From Phoronis australis (lineage: Eukaryota > Phoronida > Phoronidae), in assembly GCA_002633005.1 (NCBI GenBank), contig NMRA01000126.1:870218-907040 (forward strand): 36,823 nucleotides of DNA, in the 5' to 3' direction. The notes beneath the pieces are model-generated. The model was not told the origin of the DNA and did no database searches. It saw only the letters and a list, made by a program, of their open reading frames with translations. Shown here piece by piece: positions 10,371-19,960 of this stretch. Numbering within the stretch: position 1 is the stretch's first letter; the number at the start of each line of letters is the position of its first letter. The position numbers and the translations under genes were made by a program.

Positions 10371-11057
10371 CTGTAAAATATCGTTTAATGTAATAAAATT
10401 CCCATGCGAAGCCACCCTTACAGACATGTTTAATTATTATTAAAAATATTAGGAAATTAAGTAAATCGCAGGGAAGGGGGAAGGAGGGAGGGAGTCGGAG
10501 ATTCTTGAAGGTAAAAGCCAATTCCGTCGTGCAACACAATAGGAATACAACATAAAAAGTAAAGAATAAAAATGAGACAGTAATCATAAATAGTAAAGAA
10601 TAGAAAATGAGAAGTAATTACTATTTATTATTCATAAATTTGACATACGTTTAGAAGACTGACACAGTGGTATGAATATTTCAATAAATAAACAAGTAAA
10701 TAAACCCGACACCTGCATGTACATATCTACACAGATTACAGCATTACTTTTGCACACCTGAGTGAGTGTGCGTGCGTCTACGTGTGCAAAAATGAGTATA
10801 GTTCCTGTGTAATGGTGGAATTTGCATATGGTTATTCATGGTGCAGGAGAAGTAGCTTGAGTCATTGCATAGTGAATAAGTATCTGTTTATCTTATCTAG
10901 AAGTGACCTTACGCCAGAAAATGAATGGCAGGTGTGATTGACCAATCAGCATGGTGCATTCCGGACACTCATCCAGACTGCAGTTCAAGTCGCCATTTGT
11001 CTGACATTAGCGGCTGTAGGACAAAACACGTTCAACTACAATGTGCATTTTAACTGA
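10371..11057 (-). other. Intron 3' part (A1 to B1), unannotated
   Basis: A purine-rich and AT-rich stretch (10440-10640) is followed by sequence with a CCAAT-type motif (GACCAATCAGCA at about 10939), upstream of the THAP fragment. Nothing coding was seen. Confidence 0.4.
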
Positions 11058-11276
11058 ATGGCCAAGAGGTGTTGTTGTGGTGTGTGTAATTCAGACAGTC
11101 GTTATACCAACAGAGATGAAAGTCCTGTCAATTTTTATCCTTTTCCAAAGCCTAAAAGTGACGTTGTAATGAGCAAACGGTGGATTAATTAAACTGTGTG
11201 CACTCCCGGCGCACGAGCAGCCTTGCCTGTCAACATTGTTTGACCACTCGAAAGCTAAACACAAGTATGTTCTAAG
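11058..11276 (+). pseudogene. THAP zinc-finger fragment, frameshifted
   Basis: From the ATG at 11058 the frame reads MAKRCCCGVCNSD, then VNFYPFPKP and KRWIN, and stops at 11190. This is the first half of a THAP C2CH finger: Met-start, C-x(2-4)-C pair, FYPFPK, Trp. One frame over, from 11194, the sequence continues in character (LCALPAHEQ, then KAKHKYV) up to a possible donor at 11276/11277 (CTAAG|GTATGC). A four-base excess at TTAA(A) would account for the break. THAP domains occur in host regulators and in P-element-like and related transposases. Lying in an intron on the opposite strand from the amidase gene, this is most likely a transposon remnant. Confidence 0.6.
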
Positions 11277-13805
11277 GTATGCACTCTTTTTAACATTTCT
11301 TCCCAATATCGGAATTTTGGCTTTGGATTACAGTCTTGTTTAGTGTTTGACCCGCCTCTGCGGCACTTGGTGGTTCATTATAGCCATACATGACAACCAT
11401 TTCCATAGCACTGACGAAAACGAGTTAAAATATAGCCAATCAAGAGTCAAGATGCATTGCATGTCTACCTACTTATCTATTAGAGGCTCTTACATCTATA
11501 CTGACTGTGAGTGTTGTTATAGGCCTATTCGTACATGTAACTCCTCAGTCTTGGCCCTGTCCAGCCAAAGCTCGATCTCCACAAAGATTGCCAGTAAAAG
11601 CCAAAGCGAAGGATTGAAAACTTTGTTATGAGCATGGGCGAAAATGCACATTAATTACCGAAAATACGTAGGATTTTGGCGCTACGCTGCGGCACTACAG
11701 AAGCGGCAAGCACGCACTGAGCAAATACGCAGTGCCTGTATTGGTTCTCCGCCTGTACTTAGTATATAACTCAAATTATATAAAATAACAGATTGGCAAC
11801 ATTTGGCAGTCGGAAAGTGTGCTTTGTTTAGTCTGTCTTCGGAGGTCATAATCATGGTCTCAAATAATGACCGGGTTAGGCTGGTGTTGCTTCATCAAAA
11901 TCATTACCTTTGAAATGATAATTTGAATGGTTACAGTTGCTCCGAATTTCGACTTGTTACGTGCGTCTGTCACGGCGTCGGCTCGACCATCGGCGATCAC
12001 TAGACAAGAAATTCTCGGTTAAACTGTTACAGATACAGCTCAGTAGGTTTCTTGATCCCCTCAATATTTCAGTAAAACGTTAACGTTTTGTTGTGAGGGA
12101 AGAATAGTTATTCATTAAGATTTTTACTATTATTTTTAACCGCATTCGTGCAGTTTTTGTCGACGCTGATGTCAACTCTATGAGGCTCATTGGATTTGCG
12201 TTGACTTATAAAACATCCGGCGGTTACATGTCAGGTGTCCTCGACGTAAATCTTCACCCCGTTCCCGTAGGAATCTTTTCGGGAGGCTCTTGCCTTTTGT
12301 CTTTGTCATGGCAAGATTCATAGGGAAGATAATGTTCGCCAAAGTCTGCGTGAACATCAGTTAGCCACACCGGTCTTGGTTGACGAAGCCATTCTCTGAT
12401 GTCGGACTTCCGATCGAATCACGTGACATCATAGGCGGAGCGATCTTCTGCTGGCGTAAGGTCAAATTGAAGACGGTATTTTATTTTCATTAATAATTTT
12501 AGAAACATGAAAACGTAAATGGTGAGTTGCCATGAAACTGGTTAATTTGTAGAATAGAGTCTGGAGACTGGGAGCATTGCTGTAAGCCTGTATGTTTGGT
12601 CGTGTCGATAAAGCGTGTTCTGAGCATGGCATGCAACTTGACCAAGCTATACGTCCATGACTACGCAATGTACTGAGCGCAAAATCTATATGCAGTACCT
12701 ATTTCAAAGTGAATTTGAACGGTAGACATCTGCTCATCTTGTCAATGACACTATTGTTTTTCAAATGGCTGAAGACTGGGGATTATTCAATTGTTCAGCA
12801 CGCCCAACCAGTGCCTTGAGCAAGGAGAACGTACATGGAGTCAAGTTCAAATTGTCATTGGACTTTTACTTAAAAGTTACTTAAAACGCTGCCAGAGCTT
12901 AATTTCAGCAATTCGTCGCCATCTTGTCACTACAGCAACCGGGATAGTAGAAACTTACAACATTTTTAGTGACAGAAGACTGGAAGTCTGCTTCTCCCTT
13001 TCTCCGTCGTTTTACACACAATGATATGAGCAAAAAAGCAAGAGGTAGGGACCTTTAACCAAAACGTGGCTTGAATAACGTCCGATTCGGCTATGTTTCG
13101 GCACTGATCATTGCGAACGTTTTCAACGACTTTCGAACAAAAACAAAACAAGCGAGAATTTCTGCCGATGCGTTGCCATTTTGTCTCTGGCAAAAGTTCT
13201 CTTTCCAATCACAAAAGGGCGCTGCAAAGGTATATAACGGAAGTTAACCGCCATTGACTTTGTAAGGCTACTCTAGCGCAATGTAACATTTAGATGCGGG
13301 CAGATTGATGCTAGATTGGTTTGTCATCTCAAGCTTCGACATGCTGTCAGGATTTACTCGTTAGCTTTGTTTACAAATTCAGGATTATCATGCTAATAAT
13401 TGTACGATGACACTTGAATAACCCCTTTTCCAAATGCTGCCTAGTAGTTTATGAACCATGGTGATTGCCTATTAAGACCAAGGCTCATAAACCAGAATTA
13501 GAAATGAAAAGAGTCAAGTGACATCGAACAATTCTTGGCGTGATAATCCTGAACTCGTAAATAAACTTTAGAGAGTAGACGATGGCAGCATATCAAAGCT
13601 TAAAAGAGTTACCAATCAGACATCAATGTCATGCCTCCGTCAACATTGCTCTCCTTCCCTCTATGTACCTAATAATACCCTCGGAATTGGTACATATTTG
13701 TGTATTGTTGACTTGGTTCATTGAATAATCGCGAGATCAGATCGTGATTATATGGCCTAATCATACATGATCCAATCCACCACTCGACCATGAGTTTCTA
13801 CTCAC
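11277..13805. other. Rest of the A1-B1 intron
   Basis: About 2.5 kb with no supported gene. Short open frames at 11347-11631, 12462-12668, 12791-13024 and 12966-13208 show no recognisable domain. Confidence 0.4.
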
Positions 13806-13949
13806 CCAGTTGGTAAAGGGTGTAGCTAAATCTCATCCCACATGTGTCTCCGTAATTCTTATCAAACCCTGCCTTTTTCCACATAGCACGCTTCGGAAAC
13901 GTCTTCCGGTCTGGATACTTGGCCCACAGGTCGGCTTTGAACTTGAAAT
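13806..13949 (-). CDS. dae4: Tae4 catalytic-Cys exon A, first copy (A1)
   Basis: This 144-nt exon has acceptor atttttgcag and donor gtgagt, phase 1 at both ends. It encodes FKADLWAKYPD, KRAMWKKAGF and DTCGMRFSYTLYQLG. The catalytic Cys and the trailing R-x-S-x3-L-x2-L-G pattern match Tae4. Its first codon is completed by the last base of the mucin exon (Asp), as in A3. With B1 and C1 it forms a full domain with both catalytic residues. Confidence 0.9.
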
Positions 13950-15197
13950 CTGCAAAAATGTCTGTACAACTTGAAATTGCACCTGCATTTTATATATAAT
14001 CTATTCTTACATTGCAGACTAGGTTATTTTTGCCGGTGTCTGCTTTTCGAAACATGTGGTTTGATTGTGGCTGTTATTTGCATTTATGCCCTGAAAATGT
14101 ACAGGTTTCCGAGAAAATGTTTTTAGGATATCGTGGTAAAATTACCCCTCTGCATTGCAGCTGACACGTCAGCGTTTAAAATGGCCTCAGAGGCCCAGCA
14201 AATGTTTTCAAAATTGAAAAATAACTCTTACGTGTCTTGTAATTTGCAAAACTGTTGCACAGCATGTGAAATTTAGTCAGAAAAGTTAATGTAACAATAA
14301 CAAGGGCCTGTTACGAAGTCCCGCTTACACGTTTTGCGACTTTCAATACAAGGGGCAAAACTATTCATAGTCTAGATATCGGCAGTAACACTTTCATGAA
14401 ACGAATCCTGCGTGACACCCTCACCAGTCGATTTTGGGCAACTTGACCGGTTTGATAACCATAAAATCCGCTAGGTCTAAAGAGAACATCCACCTTCAGT
14501 TGACATTATCGTTCTCTCGAGATTAACTTGGGTAATCATGTGCGAACTTGGCCATTGCAAACATAGACATAAACATTCGGGAAGACAAATATTTCTTGCT
14601 TATGTCATTTTAATAAGAATAAGTCATTTTAAATCATAAGCTGTTCAATACTATTTTTAAATTTTCATTGGACAGTTTTTAATAGCATATTTGAATAGTT
14701 TGTGAAAATGCATGTGGTTAAGTGTTTGAAATTTCAAAAACGGACACGAAATGTGGCTTTTGTAACCTAAATCTAGAAAATAATGTAAAGCCAGTATCCG
14801 CTTCTTCATTAATTCTGTTGGGCGCGCAACATTATAAACCAGCAGTTAGAAATTGAGGAAAGCCAAGTGTCATTGTACAATTTTGGGCATGGTGTTCCTC
14901 CGTGGTGACTAGATGATAGCGTTGTTTTTACAGGATTAAAGCGCACGGATACTACAGATACTTCTGACAACGGTCTGAGAACAGTTTAAACATGTTCGCT
15001 ATTGCTTATGCACCTAGTTGCTGTTATACCGCCTAGTCCCTGTCCTGAGAGTACTCAATCACATTTCTGAAAGCTTGTGCCAATATGAAATAAGGATATC
15101 CGCCAAATCAAAATATTGGCGAGTTGAAATCTTACTCTGAAGAGTACAGTCAGCACTGTTTAAAAGGAACCATTAGTGGAAAGCTTTTTGTTCATAC
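13950..15197 (-). other. Intron between the mucin exon and A1
   Basis: About 1.25 kb from gtatga to atttttgcag. No supported feature was seen. Confidence 0.6.
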
Positions 15198-15501
15198 CTG
15201 ATATCTTTTTTGTTTCATTGCAAGGCGGCCAGTGCGTAGCTAGCGTGCTGATTGAAGACGTTGTTGGCTTGGTATCCACTGGCGGACTGGTGTCCGCTGG
15301 CGGAGTGGTGTCCGCTGACGGAGTGGTGTCCGCTGGCGGATTGGTGTCCGCTGGCGGAGTGGTGTCCGCTGGCGGAGTGGTGTCCGCTGATAGAGTAGTA
15401 TGGTTAGGCAGAGTAATATCCGTTGACTTAACCGTGTTTGCTGGCAGAGCGTGGTCCACGGGTGAATTGATGGAATTCGCTTGGACTTTTAACACCGAAA
15501 A
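15198..15501 (-). CDS. Mucin-like Thr/Pro repeat exon preceding the first Tae4 domain
   Basis: This 304-nt exon follows a strong pyrimidine-rich acceptor (tctttctgtttcag), ends at a gtatga donor, and runs from phase 0 to phase 1. After a short hydrophobic to polar start (FSVLKVQANS) it encodes seven copies of a hexapeptide of the type ADTTPP with Asn and Ser variants. It then becomes less regular and ends PPCNETKKIS, which aligns with SCKETTKIA at the end of the other mucin exon. Thr/Pro repeats of this kind are usual substrates for O-glycosylation. It would be the N-terminal stalk. Alternatively translation starts upstream at the in-frame Met near 15537 (MYRNNR, then WFFLFQFSVL), which alone looks like a signal peptide and would make the acceptor fortuitous. 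Confidence 0.78.
15271..15396. repeat. 18-bp coding minisatellite, seven units
   Basis: The consensus GGTGTCCGCTGGCGGAGT is repeated seven times without indels, with one or two changes per unit, and a decayed eighth copy follows. On the minus strand each unit encodes a Thr-Pro-Pro-Ala-Asp-Thr permutation. Unit length is a multiple of three, so copy-number change keeps the frame. Confidence 0.97.
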
Positions 15502-16184
15502 CTGAAACAGAAAGAACCAGCGGTTGTTGCGGTACATATTGTTGCACAATCATGCGACAATACGTGCCGAGTGCGACAGTTCATGTCGCAACAACAAGAT
15601 GCAGTCTCCCAACTTCTTGTGTTTTACTTGCAAGTATTTGATAGAAACCGCACATAGATTTTTAAGAGAGTCTCTTTTTCAATAAGAGTGTCGTTTTTTG
15701 AAAACGTGTTTTAATCTATGACGTAACACCCAAGATCGTCCGGCAGCGTTTTTTGTTCTTTTTTGTAATCAAATTGAAGATTGTAGGTGCCGAAAAAACC
15801 CATGAAACGTCCCGTTTTCCCCCTGTAGTCGAACGGGTAGATAGGGCTATGTTGCGTGGAAATTACAGTCGCAAATGATAATATGCCAGTTTCGTCGTGT
15901 GTCAAAAAGCGGAAATTTTGATGGAGTGGCAAAACGACTGCCAAAATTTCAAAAACTAGGACAGTCCGCCAAGAGCGGGATAATTGCCAATTACAGTGTA
16001 CGCTGTCAGAAGCACAAAAATTGGATTCTTTTACAAGGTAAACATTTTATTTTTTAATTTTACTTCCCGGGTATAGGTATATACTACTTGCAACATCACT
16101 GCTTAGAAATCGAATTAACAAAAAAGTAACTGGGCAACAGGTTAAGTTTGCACAAATGATTTCATTAGAAACAGTAATGATCTG
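15502..16184. other. Unannotated intronic stretch, or 5' flank if the start is at 15.5 kb
   Basis: A 77-codon minus-strand open frame at 15711-15944 has no recognised domain. If translation starts at about 15537, this stretch would hold the promoter; no clear TATA box was seen. Confidence 0.35.
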
Positions 16185-16270
16185 ATATAACGCGCCCGCA
16201 TTTCGAGAACCAGTTTTCTCCACTGAATAACGGGCATCAAACTGGTCCTCAAAATACGGGCACGTTATAT
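16185..16270. repeat. Palindromic element, 32-bp arms
   Basis: The arms 16185-16216 and 16239-16270 are inverted copies matching at 28 of 32 positions, with a 22-nt spacer. Three of the four differences are C against T, two of them at CpG sites, as expected from methylation decay of a once better palindrome. It resembles a small foldback or MITE element. Confidence 0.75.
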
Positions 16271-16331
16271 TCGATTATTGCCATGGAAAAAATAAAAACA
16301 TTTTTAAAATATACATGCATATATACTCAAA

Positions 16332-16355
16332 ACACACACACACACACACACACAC
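16332..16355. repeat. (CA)n microsatellite
   Basis: About twelve CA dinucleotides in a row. Confidence 0.97.
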
Positions 16356-17238
16356 TTAGTTACGCAAATAAATACACAAGCCGTTATTTCAATTCGAAAG
16401 GTACGTAAACACACCAGTTAGTAGGGCCTAGCTAAAATTCATTTATAATTGTAAAACAAACGCCCAAAAACCAAATGTCACTCGTTTCCATAAAATATTG
16501 TAACATGATTTAACACACAAACATGTTTGTTGAAAAATTGCTAACATGGTTTGATAAGTGTTCGAAAAAGGTCATGAGGCTTGTTAGTACCCAACAGCTT
16601 TATTATGACCTCCTGCAACCCACGCTGTAACGGGCTCTGCGAGAGAATCAGCGGTCTATTGAAAGTCATGCTGAAGAAGGTGTGACAAAAAAGACCACGA
16701 GACTGGAACCGGTTCCTGTCAGCTGTTCTGTTTGCTTACCCGGGCAAGACCCATAGTCATACACTAGATTTTTCATTGACTTGCTGTATGGCAGGACAGT
16801 GGGAGGTCCTATGCAAATCTTGGGTGAACTTTGGACTTGAGAAGACAATAACAAGTTTCGAAATGCTAACCAGTATGTCTTTTTTGAATGTTTATTATGA
16901 AATAGTCAATACAATAAATATACAGACCAATACAAAGAAATCTATATAAAATTATACACGCATACATTAATTTATCAAGTAATTATAAGAGTACAATGAT
17001 AAGTATTAAATATAAATATGATTACGAATATCAATAAATCATTTTCATACACAATAAGTGATTTTGCAATCAATGTGATGAAGAGTCGAAAATAAGCACC
17101 TGTATACGATGTTATCAACTCACACAAAGGGATTCAATATTAAAAAGAACTTTTGAAACTATTAAGAATAAAACCTTATTTTCATTAAACTCAAGTCCTA
17201 TACAATCATTAAGAAAAAAATAATTTTGCTAAACATTT

Positions 17239-18800
17239 TTAGAAGATCTTAATATCTTTGTTAACATTGGGGTATTGTTTGAGTGTCTGGAAAAGCTGTG
17301 CCCTCTGCTCCCCGCATACCTTGCAAGCAAAGAAAATATGAGCACAGGAACACAAAGGTAAAGTATTATTAAAATTATGGTTAAATTTGTCACTGTTTAG
17401 GAATAATCCGCATTTTGATCTGTATAGGATAATTTCATGGTTGAGAGGAAGTTGGAATGATGTGAATGGGACTGCAGAGTCTAGAGTAGTGATATGCAGT
17501 TTAAAGTTATTTTTGGGAGTGACGATTGAAGTACTTTCTTTTATTTTCGTTGGTAAGCTTGGCTGAGGGAAGATGGTATAGTGTATAAATTACTTTGCCT
17601 CAGTCCTGGTCTTGCGTTATGTCATCTGCAGGAGTCAAAGAGGATTTTTTAATAATTGTCTATGTTGTTTAAGACTTAGAATTTATACATGAAAATGTGG
17701 AGTTTACGACGGGTTGTTAGTTTGATCCAGTTGATTGTGTTTTATCCTTTGTATGTCCCTGTTATGGCTAAGGCTGCTTGGTATTGTTTCTTTCTAATTG
17801 AAGAAATATGCCTGCGTTTGCTGATTGCTAGATGATGTCACGGATATGGAAGCACAAAAGACTTGAACAAGAGGCACGGAGTTGAGATGACAAGAGACGA
17901 TTGGAATTGGATTAATTAATTTATTGTACTTTTTGAACGAGTTCGCGATACTGAAGAATAAATGTAAGCTTATCGTCTAGTAGCAAGCCACGGTGTTCAT
18001 GTGTGTGCCTTTTGGGAATAACTTCCCCATCGGCTGATAGATCAAGCATTGAATTTGTTTCGAAATTAGTGCTACACGGTATTAGACTAAGAAAATATAG
18101 GATCATCACTTTTTTCAGGTTTAAATTCCATCTTCGATTTGTGAGTGCAGTCAGAGAGTTTGTTCAGGTCAGTTTGTAATTGTAAGGAGTCATGAGGATG
18201 CAGTGTCATCAGCATGTAAGAATGTTTACCAGTTTTTGTGTCTGGAAGAGCGTTCGTGTACAGTAAAAAGAGTAAGAAGCCTAGTACGGTACCCTGTGGT
18301 TCTCAGCATTTACATAACCTGGTGTTGATGGGGGTGAGAAGACACCCTCAGTTCGGACTTTGGAAGTTCGCTATTCAAGATATGATTTTAAAAATTGGAG
18401 GAGAGGGATAGAGAAACCATAAGATTGTAAGTTTTGTAGAAGCAGATCATGAGGAACGATTATATCAAATGCTGACGCAAAGTCTAAAAATCCGGATCTC
18501 ACGTAGTACTCTTGCTCAAATTGGAGGTGGATTTCATGTACAATTTCCGTAAGTTGGGACACAAAGCATGAATCCAAATTGCCGACCATAGATGAGGTTT
18601 TGTGACGAGAGATGGTCAAACATGTTTTGAGAAATATTTTTTTCTACAAATTTGAATAAGGTGTTGGAAAGGGTTATGGGGCGATAGTTGGCATTGTCTG
18701 CTTTGGAGTCCTTTTTGTGTATTGGTATCATAGCATCAAATTTCCAGTCCAAAGGAAATTTTCCAGATTGTAGTGTGTTGTTGTATAATGTTGTCAAAGG
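17239..18800 (-). pseudogene. LINE reverse transcriptase remnant
   Basis: The start reads FPLDWKFDAMIPIHKKD and NYRPITLSNTLFKFVEK (RT fingers, with the familiar NYRPI). Next come FLDFASAFD (motif A), EPQGTVLG (motif B, normally GVPQGT) and HADDTA near 18205-18215 (motif C, with the ADD pair kept). HEHRGLLLDDKLTF follows at about 18.0 kb, matching the LG(V/L)xLDxxL stretch after the palm. The last piece ends at 17239 with a Cys-containing tail (CSC, ACKVCG). The pieces lie in several frames and cannot be translated through, so the copy is dead. Confidence 0.82.
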
Positions 18801-19285
18801 AGCTGTAAGCTCTCTTGCTATTATCTTTTTATTAGTAATTATATCGGTACCGTCGGTTTTGTTTTCGGCAATGTTTTTAGTAGCTTTCGGACTTAAGATG
18901 ATTGGGCTTGTATGCCAGAGAAGTGCTCTAATGTTCTGTTTGGGAACTTGGGAAAGTTTGTTGGTGGTGCAATGTGACTCTTAGCGGTGAAATATTATAG
19001 AAATAGTTTACCTTTTTCAGCTGTGGATGACGCCTGAGTGTTGGCTTCCTTTAAGTGGATGGTGGGGTTTAACGATTGGTTTATCTGTCCTTGAATTTTT
19101 TTACTATATCCCAATATTCCTTAGAATTTTGGGGACGTTGTTGATTATGGAAATAATTTTCATGTTAAAGTTTTGTTTTGTCTTTCTAATTAGTTTTACC
19201 ACTATTTTGCACTGTTCTTTTTAACACTTAAACGTGTACGGGTTATTAGATTTTCTGAACAATCTCTACAGTTTATTTCTATTAT

Positions 19286-19900
19286 TCATTTCAGAATTTG
19301 TTTTGTTATTAAACCACGGTTTGCTCTTGTTTTGTATCGTTTCCATGGTTGATGGGAATTTTTGTTATCAAGTATATTGTAGAATGACTGTGTGAATGTT
19401 GAGACTGCGTCATTTACGTCACTTTTATTTAGTATTTCAATCCAGTCAAATGGGGTTATGTCGGTGCGCAATTTGTCCATGTTAAGGAGACTGTAATTCC
19501 AAACCTTTTTAATAATGCCGGGTTCTTCAGGTGCGCAGTTGAGTGTGAATGTTGTTTCTATAACGCAATGGTCTGAGTTACCAATAGGAGATCTAACAGA
19601 AGTGGATTCAATGAATCCGTAGACAAACAAGTTTAGTCCTCGCCCGGTGTTAGAGTCATAGGCAATGTTGTATCCTGGAATAACAAGTGCACCGATGTTG
19701 TCTTCAGACAGCGTTCTGTATTCACATATGGCTATGTTCATGTAATATTTGTCTCTAATAAATTGCTTGAGAAGTTCAAATCTTGAAAAATTGTTCGCCT
19801 TGATACTGTTGATGTTAGTGAATATGACTTTAAAGCTGGCTAAACCCTGAGTCTCGGGTCCTGAATTGTCTTCTATGTCGCCAGCAGTCAGAAGGCACAT
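19286..19900 (-). pseudogene. LINE AP-type endonuclease remnant
   Basis: An open frame of 204 codons begins LLTAGDIEDNSGPE, matching the LLxAGDIExNPGP lead-in of many animal LINE ORF2 proteins. It continues with TNINSIKANNFSRFELL and an SDHCVIE motif near the domain end (the conserved SDH of the exonuclease-endonuclease-phosphatase fold). The domain is shorter than usual: the step from NTGRGLNLFVYG to SPIGNSDH skips the middle, including the expected catalytic D and N part. A nuclease-inactive, deleted copy is likely. Confidence 0.75.
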
Positions 19901-19960
19901 CTCAATGATAATTCTGATATTACAAAGTTCTTCGTTGTGAAGTAAACATTACGTAAGTGC

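Larger units (their letters stand above)
16870..19960 (-). mobile_element. Degenerate LINE retrotransposon (jockey/CR1-like)
   Basis: A minus-strand series of endonuclease, reverse transcriptase and C-terminal pieces in the usual order of a non-LTR element. It is broken by stops and frameshifts, and the endonuclease looks internally deleted. The 3' end lies in the AT-rich sequence near 16.87-17.2 kb. The outer borders are approximate and no target duplication was found. It sits in the long candidate first intron of the amidase gene, in the same orientation. Confidence 0.8.

Noticed and set aside
15176-15505. 109-codon plus-strand open frame with SAGGVV repeats
   Set aside because: Antisense of the ADTTPP repeat exon. 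The minus strand has matching splice sites and homology to the other mucin exon.
15711-15944. 77-codon minus-strand open frame just upstream of the mucin exon
   Set aside because: No domain, no clear splice sites linking it to the gene and no signal peptide.
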